Positions 23,323-35,167 are shown, counted from the stretch's first letter. The stretch is 64,000 nucleotides of DNA from Shinisaurus crocodilurus (GCA_021292165.1 CM037877.1:132612274-132676273), one strand, 5' to 3'. The notes: generated by a model not told the origin, from the letters alone. Numbers and translations: made by a program.

Positions 23323-24006
23323 CAGGGCTGGCGCTACCGCTAGGCCAACTAGGCTGTTGCCTAGGGCGCGTAGCGGAAGAGGGCGCAGAACGCTGCGCTC
23401 CTCTTCGCTGCCGGCGCGCTCCTGCCCTGCCCGCCCGCCCGCCTCTCCGAGAAAGCCAGGTCAGTGCGCCCGGAGTAGTGGTGGGGCCGAGCCTGGGCGC
23501 CTCCCCCCCACCTTGCCTCGCCTCCGCGCCGCCTCCCACCTCGCCTCACTTCGCCTCGCCTCTGCGCCGCCTCCCCCCCCGCGCCGCCTCCCCCCACCTT
23601 GCCTCGCTTCGCCTCTGCGCCGCCTCCCCCCCCGCGCCGCCTCCCCCCCTCGCCTCGCTTCGCCTCTCCTCCGCGCCGCCTCCCCCCCCGACACCTACCT
23701 TCTCCGTGCTGTTTCCGGAGCCCAGCCCGCGCTCTGTTTTGGCGGGAAGAACCAGGGCAACAGGGCTTAAACAGCCCTGTTGCTCTGGTTTCCCCCGGCC
23801 AAAAACAGAGCGCGGGGGTCCCTTTTTGGAGGAGGCGTGGGAAGGTAGGTGGGGGGCGGCAGCGGCAGCGTGGGGGGGGGGTCCGGTGGTGCGGGGGGGG
23901 CGGGAGGTTGCAGAGCAGGGCTGCTTTCCGGAGCCCCCCCACGGCACGAGGGGGGGCGCTAAATATAATATAGCCTAGGGCGCCAAACTGCCCTGCACCG
24001 GTCCTG
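23323..24006. mobile_element. hAT transposon, family 3, short copy B
   Basis: Starts CAGGGCTGGCGCTACCGC and ends GCACCGGTCCTG, flanked by its own perfect 8-bp duplication CCTAAACC (23315-23322 and 24007-24014). Its interior matches copy A at 22481-23300 closely, with fewer minisatellite units. Only 22 bp separate the two elements. The different duplications show two separate insertions. Confidence 0.92.
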
Positions 24007-24272
24007 CCTAAACCTCCACCCCAACTAAATACACCCACAACCAGGTCCAGCTCTTGGGTACGGTCTTCCTCTGACTTGCAAAGCTCCTCCTGTTGTACTT
24101 CTGGCTGCTTGAACCGTCTATCTGGGTTTTAATGCCTGCTTGTGTAACTTTCTTCTGGCAAGATCTTAGGGCAGCCTCCTGGCATAACACAGCCACCTGC
24201 TCCCTACTTCTGATCTTCACCAGCCACATAAGTTTTTCCAAAGAGAAGGAATAGCTTAATATGCAGGCCTTA

Positions 24273-24408
24273 CAGCTTTCTCGAACCTTGGGTCCCCAGA
24301 TGTTTTTGGCCTACAACTCCCAGCATGCCCCAGCCAGCTACGCAGGCTGGGGCATGCTGGGAGTTATAGGCCAAAAACATCTGGGGACCCAAGGTTGGAG
24401 AACACTAT
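24273..24408. mobile_element. Palindromic hAT-type MITE (family 5)
   Basis: Long inverted arms 'accttgggtccccagatgtt' and their complement around 'cagccagctacgcaggctgg'. The left terminus is degraded ('ctttctcgaacc'). Confidence 0.75.
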
Positions 24409-25199
24409 AATACCACCCACCAACCAGCAGACTGTGTCCCTCTCTCCACAGACAGACTCCCTGAATCCCTGACTTTCAACTGTCAACTCCTATAACTGTC
24501 ATTTCCTAACCACTCTTTTCCACCTAGCTAGAATCCGCAGCCAATCAGAATTGAATTTACTGGATCCAGGCCTCATCTATAAATATTCCAAGCAATCGTC
24601 TCTCTCTCTCTCTCTCTCTCTTTCAGGACGTCACCAAGCAGCTACTACTAAAACATGCCTTCAACACAGTAATAATAACACTAGGCCTCAGGCCTACACA
24701 AATACATTACAGCCTCTTAAGAGGCCACACAGAATATTCACAGAACAATAACAGTTTTATACATGGCATTTCTTCACAGAGCCCCGTGTGGGATTTGTTT
24801 TTGTTTTTTTCATTTCACTTCTGCAACATCTGTTCTGATTCCTCCTCACTCCTGCTGCTTCCCAACTTATTTATTTGTTTGGTTTATACCCTGCCTTTGT
24901 TTAAAAAAAAAAAAAAAAAAAAGGCACTCAACAAGGCAGCTTAAGTTTATTCCAGCGCACACCTGTAGTATTGCGCTATCCCACATAACTCGGGATGCTT
25001 ATGAAATTCTCTCTATCCCCTACCCCTGGATTTGGGGGGTTCAAATCAGGGACCCTGGCAGTTCAAGGCAGTCCAATATTGAATTACAAATTAAATTCAA
25101 AAGGGTTCCCAACAGTACCGCAAAGACACAATTTCATTAATATCATCAAATGGTAGAAGAACTAGCTTGTAAAAAGATAAAAGTGGAAGTGAAGTATAT
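24409..25199. repeat. Unassigned, with CT and A microsatellites
   Basis: (CT)n at about 24600-24621 and an A run at about 24904-24922. 24863-24945 resembles an L2-type tail ('ttatttatttgtttggttta' then 'ccctgcc'). No gene is supported. Confidence 0.5.
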
Positions 25200-25647
25200 G
25201 GGCCGGTTTGTACGACACGGAAACCGCGGGGGAGCAGAAGCACCCCGCGGTTCCTGTGTTGTGTGAATGCCGGCCGGGGGTGCCCCTGCGGGATGGCTGT
25301 GTGCGCGAAGCACGCAAAGTGACCATGGGCGGTAGAGGGGTAAGCCCCTACTCCGCATGGCCACCCTGCCATGTGAACAGCTGGCGGCCGTCCTGTGGGG
25401 GCTGCACAGAGGCAGCAGCCCAGAGTGGCCGGAGCTGCGGCTGCTCTGGCCTGTAGGGGCAAACAGCCCCTCTGGGCATCCTGAGCTGCTGCCCCCTAGT
25501 GCCGGGAGGCCCGCGCTGCAGTGCGGGGACTGCCAGCTCCACCAGGGTCCGCCCACGCGCGCGGGGCGCAGGTTGTCTTGTCTGTGGCACCCCGCTGGAC
25601 CCCGTCGACGGCCCCGTGGTGCCTCTCCCGCTCGTACGAACCGGGCC
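25200..25647. mobile_element. GC-rich DNA transposon with terminal inverted repeats
   Basis: Starts GGGCCGGTTTGTACGA and ends TCGTACGAACCGGGCC, about 15 of 16 bases matching as inverted repeats. Both sides are flanked by TAT (25197-25199 and 25648-25650), a possible 3-bp duplication. The interior is CpG-rich and non-coding. The superfamily is uncertain; the short duplication argues against hAT. Confidence 0.6.
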
Positions 25648-28330
25648 TATTAGATAAAATATTTTAAAAGGTAACTGTCTGAGACAATTTAATTACCGAG
25701 GCCTTAAAATAAAATAAAGATAAGATGTAAGTTAAAATACAAGGGAGGCTGTGGAGCTCAGAGAAAATGCAGCCACCCTCCCCAGCTAGCTCCGAAGAAC
25801 TAGCTCAGCGTTCAGCTCTCAGCCTCTTCCCTCTCCACCTCATCTCTGTTTCCACCCTCGCCCCCTCTTTCTCCACAGCTTAGCTCTCAGCTCAGCTCCT
25901 CCCTCCACAGCAAAGTGCTGCTCCCAAGGCACAGAAAGCGAGACAGTGCTGTTGGTTGCTGGGGCCTAGAAAATTAGCCTTGACTATGACAGAAGACTTT
26001 TTTGCCTGACCATTCCTTGGGGAGGGCTCAGCTCCTCAACCAATCCTCTGCCCTTCCAACATTCCTGATCAAATTACCTGATGTGAGGGAGTAGACCAAT
26101 GCACCACTGCATTAGTGATCCAGCATCCATCCTTCCTTCCTTCCTTATTTTTTTTTTAATTCTGTATTTTGTTCAGATCGCTGCATGTGCACAGTTTGCC
26201 ATCCCACAGCACAACAATGGAACAGGAAATAATGAGACAAGGGACATCCACTCATCCCTGCACATAATTCTGTGGACACTCAGCCAAGAGAATCCTCATT
26301 TCCCCAGGGCTCAAGGGAAGTTTGTAGTGAGTGTCTGTTACAAACAGGCTATTGTGCAAGTTTCTTGAAGTTTTAGTGAAGTAGGGTAGGAATAAAAGTG
26401 GAGGCTAAAGTATGAACCAAAGTGTTTATTATGGTTTTTGGCAGACATTAATGGAGGCTCTCAAAATCATGGTTTACACATTGGGAGCCAGCGTTGGGAA
26501 TGTGGGCTTGGCCCCTCCTCTCTTTGTTATTCTTAACAATGTTTTAGTGTTACATCCACATGAAAACTAACCATAGTTAATGCTCACCACAGGCCCCCTC
26601 TTAAACAGGATTTGATGCAGACTTGCAAACTTTGGCTAGGGAAACTTGTAAGTGGAAAATATGGTTAGCCTCAATGCAGACATGACACCAAAACATAGTT
26701 TAAGTTGGCAAAAGGAGTGGGGAGGGATTCCACATTCCCAAGCCTGGCTACTATCAGTGCAGATGTTAACACTAAAGCATAGAAGGGGGAGCAGGAGGGA
26801 AACGGACAAGGAAGGAGGAGGGAGCACAAGTTCCCAAGGCTGGTGGCTTACAATCCACGATTTTCATTAAGCCAGTGTTACATCTATACCAGACCTTAGT
26901 GTTGGCCTGGGAAGCAGCAGTCAGTAACAAGACAGCTGTGATTTTGTTTATTTTTAAAAAAAGTTACGCAGTGTTATAAAATAAAGCATGTCTTCTGGGA
27001 TTCCAGTCTTTAGTGCTAATTGTTTCAATTGTAGCCACTCATTTTCATCACTCCCCAACTCTATAACATCGAGATCTAGTGCGAATAAGAGTCAGTAGTA
27101 CAATGTTCCCCAACCTGGTACTGATGGTCATACTCATACCAGCCATGTATGGTAGCCAACTAGGGTCCTGGATAAACCTCCATCCTTTTCTGTCTGCCCA
27201 AGACTTCAAAAATAAACAAAGTGGGTGGATATGCCACATATCTGACAGGCCACAAAACATGGCCAGTGTGCTGTGTTCAGTGTTGTGGGTCATTGGGCAA
27301 GCTTGCTGTAGCCCTGCATTCTGGCTGGCCTGTGAACTCCATAGTACAGTGAGTGAACTTGATGGCAGCCTGATAATGCGTTTATGTAATGGGGTGTGGA
27401 GTTGTGTGTGGTGATGTCTCACTTGCTGTTGCTGCGGAGAGAGATAAGGACTGCTCTGATGTTCTTCAGAATTAATTACCGTATGAGGCAAGATCAAGAT
27501 GTTAGCCTCCCCACACAGAGAATCTGTGAAAGGCAGCCTTCCCCACACCCTCTAATTTTGCCTCCACAGTGTCTTTCCCCCGCCTCCATACCAGTTAATG
27601 GAACATGCCAAATGGAGCAATCCGAGACCAGGGAGTTATCAGAGTCCCCTGACCAAAGCTGTAGACACTCCTACAACCTCAGGAGGGGCCCCCCTACATG
27701 ATCAATCCCTCCTGCCGCCCCCAAGAAGTCTGAGGGCTGCAGAAGATTACATGTTGGAACCCACCTAATAACACAATTATCACAATCTCAGTGCGTTATT
27801 TTAGCCCTCTAATCCACAGTGCTCTAGTAAAAAAATAATCTTTGGAACACAATAACCCTCTTCAGATAAAGCACTCAGGTGTTGAATCAATACATGGACA
27901 GGGCCACACCAATGAACCCCACCTCCAACATCATGCACACTGGCCTGTCCTATCACCTGATATCCACATTTACAGTGAGAATGTCTGCAAGGAGAAGCTT
28001 TCACATGTATTCATGAAGGCATCCATGTGAATAATCTACACAGTGTGGGTTCGCAGAGTAGAAAATAATGAGCTAGATCTAGATGGACCAATGGTTTGAC
28101 CACCTTCATGTACTCAGAATGAATGTTTTGCCCATGAGTGACAGTTTTAAAACATACACTGAGATGGTCTTTGAGGATATTGGAAGAAGATTATTTTTTT
28201 CTCCATATTGTATATTATATTATAATATGATGAACTAGCATTATGTGCTTGTTTTTAACTACACATTTAAAAAGTGGGGGGGGGGGTTGTTTTGTTTTTG
28301 AAAAAAGAACTCCTCATGCCTTTCTCTTAC
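25648..28330. other. Unassigned stretch downstream of the last recognised FMO exon
   Basis: I looked here on the minus strand for the two FMO exons that should follow exon 7 (73 bp, then the last coding exon) and found no match. A (TTCC)n run lies near 26136-26150. The 166-codon minus-strand frame at 27048-27548 has no recognisable motif. Confidence 0.5.
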
Positions 28331-28686
28331 CCTTGAAGATTCTTTTGGCCCAGTGAGCTTGGAGTGCAGATATTGGTATGACAGTTCCCAAAGGTCAGAG
28401 GAGGCCAATGACAGTTAGTATGGGCTTTTCCAGATGTGGTGGGAAGACAAACTTATATAGTGGAATCTGATTGTTCCTTCTCTTGATGACACCCTCCTCA
28501 ATGAAATGGAAGGTGAAACTGTATCCTGTAGCAAAGATCACAATATCCATGTTTTCCTCTCTGCTGCCATCTTCAAAAATCACACCTCTCTCTGTGAACT
28601 CTTTCACATGTGACTTCATTAGCACCCTGCCAGCAATTATGGCATTTGGGAGGTCATCAGCTATAACTGGATACCTACTGAGGAGC
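28331..28686 (-). pseudogene. FMO exon 7 equivalent, with in-frame TGA
   Basis: Length 356 bp, the usual size of this FMO exon. The acceptor 'ttgcttcacag' precedes 28686 and the donor GTAAGAG follows 28331. The phase fits: the first base completes a codon. Readable blocks are 'ADDLPNAIIAGRVLMKSHVK', 'FEDGSREENMDIVIFATGYS' and 'YKFVFPPHLEKPILTVIGLL'. The next codon (28395-28397) is TGA where the family has glutamine (position 373 by alignment to FMO numbering). After it the frame resumes as 'PLGTVIPISALQAHWAKRIF' to the donor, so this is a point lesion in an otherwise conserved exon. The upstream open frame before 28686 is intron. Confidence 0.95.
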
Positions 28687-30743
28687 CTGTGAAGCAAAGA
28701 AGACAAGACACCAGGAGGTATTGCAAGCTTTGATTGGATTACAAGTAAGAATGGACACATTTTGGTTTCTCTTGTTTTCTTATTTTTCTAATCATAAGTT
28801 TGTTTCAACCCTGCATCAGTTTCTGAAAAGCCACAGAATTTGGTACTGGCTGCAAAACTCAGTTGCTTAAAAATCTCAACATTTTCTTTCTTTTTTCAAA
28901 AGCAAGTTTCCAGTCCTTATGGTTGCAAATATAATCTATCAAGTTTTATTAGTCAATTGACCATAATGCATGCTAAAAAAAAAAGAAAAAAGGACAAGTC
29001 AAAGAAAAAATATACAAGAACAATTCTAATTATCAAGCATTAAAGGTCTAGTATAAAATAACAATGTTTATTAATTTGGCTGCTGACAAAGTAACATTGA
29101 TGATGACCCCATAAGACAAAACAACAACAACCAAACAACAATTCATGTGATCTACCAGGAAGCATCTTTATTAAGGAAGAAAACAAGCTTTCCCTTGCAT
29201 GCGTCCATATAAAATTGCTCTAAAAAGCATGTGTGTAAGTGATTTAACGTCACCCAAATTACAAGGTCGAAGTCTTTGCATAACTGGAATTCTTTGAAAG
29301 CGACCTTCCATCATCACAGATGGTGTAGCATTACACTTAGCCAAAAAAAGAAATACACCAGCTGCTTTCCGAGGCTGCAAAATTGGCTTCAGAGGACCTT
29401 GTTGAGGTCGAAAACAGGGCATTCCGGTAGGTGGGGAGGGGAGAGTAGAGGCCAGGATACAAGAAATCCTATGGCGTCTCCAGCCCCAGCACTACCTCCC
29501 CCAACACACCTCTGCTAGATGGGCTCAGAGGTCCATATAGACAGAAACGGGTGTGTGTGTGTGTGTGTGTGAGGAAGACAGAAAGGCAAAAATCATGTCC
29601 TTCGCTACTCCTGTCCTGTTGGCAGCTGCCTGGAAAGGCACTAGATACTCAGAAGCTTCTGGGATCGGAGGCCTCCTTCTTGCAGCTGGGAATCTCATAA
29701 GATTGTGCCCAAAATGATCTAACAGCAAACAAAGGCAGAATAAATTATGACAAGTCAGAGAATCCATGTTAATCTGCATAATTTATACAACTCACAGAAT
29801 GCAGCCTTTTCAGGTTCAGATTTTGGATTAGCCTGGCACAGAAGTTTGTGTTGTGTACATTAGATGTTTCACCTTTCTGAATTTGCTCTTAAAAGATCTT
29901 GTATTCTGAATTTTGAAAGTTATTCATTCCCTACCCTTCACAAATCTCAGATTATTGAGGAATTCTAGCCTTACTTGTGCTTGGGTTTTAAACCATAGTT
30001 CTCATGGTTAAATCTCATATTCATCTTTTTCTCTCCCCACAGGTTGGCCAGAGCCACAGGAAGCATATGGCGAAGGAGGTTTTTGAACATGTAGACCACA
30101 CCACATCTAAGGGGTGACCATAATCAGAAACATGATTAATCACCCAACTGGCAGTTCTGGTACTCAGAAAGATCTGTCAGGAGGAGAAAGGGGCACATCA
30201 AGGAATAAGAGCCACCAAAGGCTGCTGCTGCTGTGGCAGTGACAACACCAACACATGTACAACGGTTTTGATTAAATCCATTCATATACTAAAACAGGAT
30301 CTGCACATGAATTAGAATGAGGTGGGGATGAACTGGCAGTATACTGTAGTGGCTGAAAGGGCGGTACCATTTTAGACTGTGGGTGGTGGGATCACATTTT
30401 TGAATACTCCCCTACAGGGGGAAAATATGGTCTCCAGTGTCTTTCCCCCTGTGGGTGAAAAGCAGCTTGGTGGTGGTAGGGGATGATTTTTCAACAGAAA
30501 AATGAGAGGGGAAAGGGTTATGCACTCCCACCCTCCAGTCTTCTGCTCAACCTCAAAGCTTCTTTGTATTAAAAAGAACACATCTGGGGAAAAGAATAAT
30601 AAAACGCCATATAATATGCTGTTCTCTTGGTTTCAGTGTGGAACTAAGTGCAGTTGAATCAGGGCCAAAAACATGACAAAAATGAAGTATCATTAGATGT
30701 TTAAAAGAAGACAAGGCAAACAAGTAATTTGCATGAGCTGAAC
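28687..30743. other. FMO intron region where exon 6 should lie
   Basis: A 200-bp exon 6 (the 'GYPWDM' type region) is expected between exons 5 and 7, but I could not find it on the minus strand. A (GT)n run lies at about 29550-29572. An 83-codon minus frame at 29171-29422, followed by AATAAAG at about 29167-29173, might be a fragment of an unknown retrocopy; I do not recognise it. Confidence 0.5.
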
Positions 30744-31122
30744 CTGCTTAGTGACATGGCTGATGTCCATGGATATGTCTGCTCCAGAATTTCCCAAGCC
30801 TATGTCAAGGATCAGCCGATCTCGGAACTTTTCAGGATCCTTATTTATTTATTTATTATATTTATACCCTGCCTTTTTTCCTGCAAGGAACCCAACGCGG
30901 CTTACATAATCCTCCTCCTCCTCTCCATTTTATCCTCACAACAACCCTGTGAGGTGGGTTAGGCTGAGAGTCAGTGACTGGCCCAAAGTCACCCAGTGAG
31001 TTTCATGGCTGAGCGGGGACTAGAACCTGGATCTCCCGAGTCCCAGTCCAACACTCTAACCACTACGCCACACTACGTATATTCCCGACTGTGCATAATT
31101 TCCCCCTTAAACTTCTCAACAC
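30744..31122 (-). pseudogene. FMO exon 5 equivalent, split by a SINE
   Basis: Coding bases 31079-31122 (44 nt) and 30744-30842 (99 nt) add up to 143 nt, exactly the usual size. The acceptor 'cttcttcacag' precedes 31122. The donor after 30744 is GTTCAG, a weak match. The first piece reads 'VEKFKGEIMHSREY' and contains the FMO signature F-x-G-x3-H-x3-Y. The second piece reads 'KDPEKFRDRLILDIGLGNSG' and then 'ADISMDISHVTKQ', including the NADPH-binding GxGNSG. Between Tyr176 and Lys177 (family numbering) sit 236 inserted bases (30843-31078), a minus-strand tRNA-type SINE. Its first bases give a TAG stop two codons after Tyr176. Confidence 0.95.
30843..31078 (-). mobile_element. tRNA-derived SINE inserted in FMO exon 5
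   Basis: Same family as 7273-7515: tRNA-like head at the high-coordinate end, an L2-like tail and an (AATA)n run at the low-coordinate end, in the same orientation as the gene it interrupts. The flanking exon pieces join without gain or loss of bases. Any target duplication must therefore be very short or hidden in the AATA tail. Confidence 0.93.
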
Positions 31123-31370
31123 CTGTGAAGAAGGTGAAAAAGGAAAAGAAGCCATTTTCATGATATTGGGCAGAGTATATTGTTTGAAAGCAGCGAAGAT
31201 GTATATAGGATTCTGAGCGGGCTGTCCTCCTAGGGAGATCAGTCATGATTAGATTATCCTTGGGGTTTCTGGACCCAAATGCAATGCCTAGAGTAGACAT
31301 TGCAGGCTCAGTGGTGATTGGATGGCATGAGGATGAACCTAGATGGGACAGTCTCTTGCAGCCTCTATCG

Positions 31371-31496
31371 CAGGGCTCTCCAACCTTGGGTCCCCAGATG
31401 TTGCTGGCCTACAGCTCCCAGCATACCCAGCCAGCATGGCTAATTCTGGGAACTGTAGTCCAGCAACATCTGGGGACCCAAGGTTGGAGAGTCCTG
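31371..31496. mobile_element. Palindromic hAT-type MITE (family 5), clean target duplication
   Basis: Starts CAGGGCTCTCCAACC and ends GGTTGGAGAGTCCTG. It is flanked by the perfect 8-bp direct repeat CTCTATCG (31363-31370 and 31497-31504). This copy shows that the whole palindromic family moves as a hAT element. Confidence 0.92.
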
Positions 31497-31649
31497 CTCT
31501 ATCGCCAAGTCCTGCTAGTGTGATGCAGTGGTTAAAGGGTAGCGATCTGCGGTAGGAAATGTGTCAGATCCCTGTCCAGCTAAGATGCTTACTAAGGAGC
31601 CAAATTAAACACAATGGCACTAGTGTCATACTTCCCCTCCTCCTTCCAA

Positions 31650-33147
31650 CAGGGCCGGATTAAGATAGGGGCTATTGGAGCGGCAGCTCCAGGCCCCTCC
31701 CAAAAAATAGGCCCACCAATAGGGACGCGCGGCGCCGGGGGGGGAAATGAGGGTCACCTCGCTCAGAGCGAGGTGACGTCCAGTCGCGCTCACCTGTCCT
31801 GTGGGGCGTTGCCGGAGCGAAGAGGCGAGCACGCCGAGCGGTTGCCAGCCATTGATTGCCACGCTCACGAGTCACGCTGAGGCTCTGTCTGAGGCTGAGC
31901 TGTTAACTGGGCTGCTGCAGCGCAGCCTGCAGAGAGCGGCCCAGACGCCTGGACCGGAGAACGAGTCGGAGGTAAGAGATGAGGGCAAGGGAGCGGGGTC
32001 CCTAATCATGCCTTCGGCCAAGAGCGGGGGCAACAAGAGAGGGAGAAAGCAGGCGGAGGGAAGGAGAGGCCGCTGCCTTTCCTAGGGAAGCCAGTGTTTG
32101 CATCGTTGGTGCGGCTGGGCCCGTTTCATGGATTTATTATGTCTTTAACCCGCCCAATCACAAACGTTTTCTGCGCAGATTAGAAAGCTTGGATGAAAAG
32201 GGCTCTCACCCCCACCCCACATGTCAATGGGGCTGCTCAGTAGTAAGGAAGCAGTGTAGGGGACCTCCTTTGCACAGAGCGAGCCCTTTTCATCCCGCCA
32301 CATCTCTTCTTCCTCCTCCTCCTCCTCCTGACGGGAGCTGCGTCAGCGGCTCTCCCCAAGCCAGCGCTGCTGCAGCAGCTTGGGCTGATCCCATCATGGC
32401 AATGGTCTCTCGTTTCAATATGGCTGCTGCTGACTTCACCCAACTGAGTGATCCGTTGCCGTTCTTGGGGGATGGGAGGGTTATTTAAAAAGAAGAAAAA
32501 GAGAAATCGTTGCTTTAGTAATTCTCTTGACTCTGTTTCTGTTCATTTAAAAAAAAAACCATTTTCTATAGAAAAATTGAAAAGCTGGGAGGTTCCCCCC
32601 CACTCCAAAAGAATCCATTCTCTTGTGATGACATGGCAGATATTACAGAAATAATCAGGGCTCCACCTTCTCTCATAACTCCTCAGGATCCAAGAGTTCT
32701 ATACACATTCTTCCCTAAACCAGGGATGTGAGTCTTCCTCTGCCTATATTTTTCTTCTTCAAATAATTGATTCCCCTCTTAGATGGGGGGGGGGGGAACC
32801 TTAGGGAAATTTTCTCAGTTCTGCAAAATCACAAGAGCAAGTTATTCCCCTAAGCCAGAAACAAGAGAATTATTACTCTCTGGAGTAGAACTCCATCAAC
32901 TAGAACTAGAATCCATTAGAATCCATTAGAATCCAATGTTCTATTTATAACGGTTTTATTGAGTTAACAAGCTTATTGTTTACAAAAAAAGAAATATTTT
33001 CAATATGTTTCTGTTTTGGCACTTTAATGGTAATTAAAATATTTAATTTGTTTTAATATAAAATTGCGTCTTCATTTTATTTATTTCCATAAAAAGGCCC
33101 ACCAAAATCCTCAGCACCAGGCCCATAATGGTCTTAATCCGGCCCTG
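31650..33147. mobile_element. hAT transposon (family 4)
   Basis: Starts CAGGGCCGGATTAAGA and ends TCTTAATCCGGCCCTG, a 16-bp perfect inverted repeat. It is flanked by the perfect 8-bp duplication CCTTCCAA (31642-31649 and 33148-33155). Bases 31700-31975 are CpG-rich and end in 'gagtcggaggtaagag', a good splice-donor match, as if an internally deleted element retained a promoter and first exon. The rest is AT-rich with no transposase frame. It lies in the intron between FMO exons 5 and 4. Confidence 0.93.
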
Positions 33148-33155
33148 CCTTCCAA

Positions 33156-35159
33156 GAAGATCCACACACACCGGCTTCTAACCTAAAAGCTTTATTAGTA
33201 CAGAGGCCAGCCTAGCAAACTGGCTTAGAATTACAAAGAAGTGATTTGCAGAGTCAATCACAAAAGAAGCAAGCTTAGTTAGAATACTAGGAAGATTTCC
33301 CTATGGTTGAGAAGTTGATTCCAAACTGGGAACCTCTCCTCCCTTCCAGACTCAAATTACCCACACCCCTAAGGCAGTTCCTTATTCTTAAGGGCCAATC
33401 TCTTGGAGCACCTGACATTCCTCAGCTGGCCCATCCTCCTTATCTGACGTCTGACCCCGGGGGTGGGGGTGGGTGTTAGGTTGGTTGGTTAGTGATGCTG
33501 GATTCACCCTCCTCCCTCCCGATCAGAGAGCTCAGGCAGACTGCTTTCCCACAGAATTGACAGCGATTGATCCTCATCCTCCCTGCCTGTGTAGAGTTTA
33601 TCTCCAAGGCTCCTGGCCTTGGAGATTCAGGTGCCTCTCCCCACCTTCCAACTCCCCCTCCTCCCCCTCTTCCTCAGAATCTGTTCCCAGATTCTCCTCT
33701 GTAGGAAGAGTGGGCCCAATCCCTATAACTAGCAACATTTGTTTAATCATATCTGGCCCATTCACACAGAAGGTGTAAGGGGAGAACCGTAACATCGAAT
33801 AGGGCACATATGTGAGGGGAGCTGAACCCCCTCGATATGCCTTGCCCATGGCCCCCATCACTCAAGGCCTCTTTTCTCCCAGCTCAGCTCATGTCTGCTA
33901 TTGTAGCTAGGTTAAAGGGGGAAGGAAGGAGTTTGTCTGACTGTGGGGAGGTAAGATTGTGGTGGTGGGGAGGACTCAGTGCTCCTCATCCAGCCTTCCC
34001 TTTCTATGCCATAATCAGATCCACCCACCACCACCACAAATTTATACAAGGAGGGGCAAACACATGTAACTTCTGACCTGCCCTTAGCAGGAACCCATGA
34101 GTCAAGGCAGCTGAAATCTCGGCACCTCGGATAGCTCCAAGTGCACCACTTGCTCCAACAACAAAAATGGAGGCTGACTGTGGTGTGGCGTTGGACAGGT
34201 TTTGGGCCTTGCCTACCTCACAGGGCGCTTGGAAGCCTAAAATGTGGCATGGAGCTTAAATTAAATAAATAAATTATAGCTTCTAGGCTCAACCTATACT
34301 TAATATTTTAATACTTCCAATTTACCAAATCCATTTCCCTAGCCCCACTCTTTTTTTGCTAGCAAACTTATTTTCACCGTGATATCTGCCTCAGGTCAAA
34401 AAATAGGAGAAAGGGAAATTAACTCAAGGTTTTACAACCAGGACAACAGCCTTCTCATTCTCCACGTGTCAGACTACATGAGGGGTGGGGAACTGCTGGC
34501 CCACAGGCTGGACGTGGCCCATGACACCTTTGGAGCTGGCCCACGGCCTCCCCTCCTCTGCCACACCCCACTATGTGGCAATTGGGCCTAGGAAAGAAGC
34601 TTCCTTTTTCATGGTTGGGGGCTTTCCCCCTAAGCCTAATTGCCACACAGGGGGATGATTTTTGGGGAGGGGGTTGGCAACTGGGGAGGGAAAGGTTTAC
34701 TCTTCTCTCCAACTAGCTGCAACCCTCTGAAAATTGCCCTGGAGAGGGAAAGGGATAAAGAGAGAAAGAGGGAGAAGTGGGGGTGGGAAAGAGAAAGAGA
34801 GGGGGGGCAGAAAGAGAACAGGTGGTCCACCACCAGCTCTGCCCCTGCCCATTTTTGGCTTCAGCCCCGGCCTTCAACAACACTAGCCAAACCCACCCCT
34901 GATATGTGGTCCCCTAGAAATATTCCCCAAGGGAATGTGGCCCTTAACATAAAAACAAGGTTCTCCAGCACTGTTTTACACGCATGTCACACACACATAA
35001 ACTGCCCTTAGCATCCTGGAGAGTTTCTGTCACTGGAGGCTAAGCAAACGTACACTCAAACACCCCAAGTAGCTGCATGAAGGGAACATGACAGTGGAGA
35101 GAAACATATTCCTGCCTCAGGAATGCAGTTTCCCAGTAAGCTCCATGGAATCCTGAAGC
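33156..35159. other. FMO intron, largely unassigned
   Basis: No exon is recognised. About 34480-34970 has a hAT-like start ('ggggtggggaactgctggcc') and G-rich purine runs (34740-34810), but no proven ends. A minus-strand stretch at about 34085-34180 reads like a glycine-rich loop but lacks FMO context (see rejected items). Confidence 0.4.
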
Positions 35160-35167
35160 AGCTATGA

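Noticed and set aside
22434..24038. Arginine/proline-rich frames over 200 codons on both strands
   Set aside because: They arise from the CG-rich minisatellite inside two hAT elements with defined ends and duplications.
27048..27548. 166-codon minus-strand frame downstream of FMO exon 7, considered as FMO exon 8 or 9
   Set aside because: The translation lacks all C-terminal FMO motifs and has no plausible exon boundaries.
29171..29422. 83-codon minus-strand frame with a nearby AATAAA
   Set aside because: Not similar to FMO exon 6 or any family I recognise. No tail or target duplication was found to prove a retrocopy.
34085..34190. Minus-strand reading 'FVVGASGALGAIRGAEISAA', like a Rossmann GxGxxG loop and so like FMO exon 2
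   Set aside because: It lies between exons 4 and 5 where exon 2 cannot belong, the residues around it do not match the FMO N-terminus, and there is no matching splice site. It is probably an old repeat.
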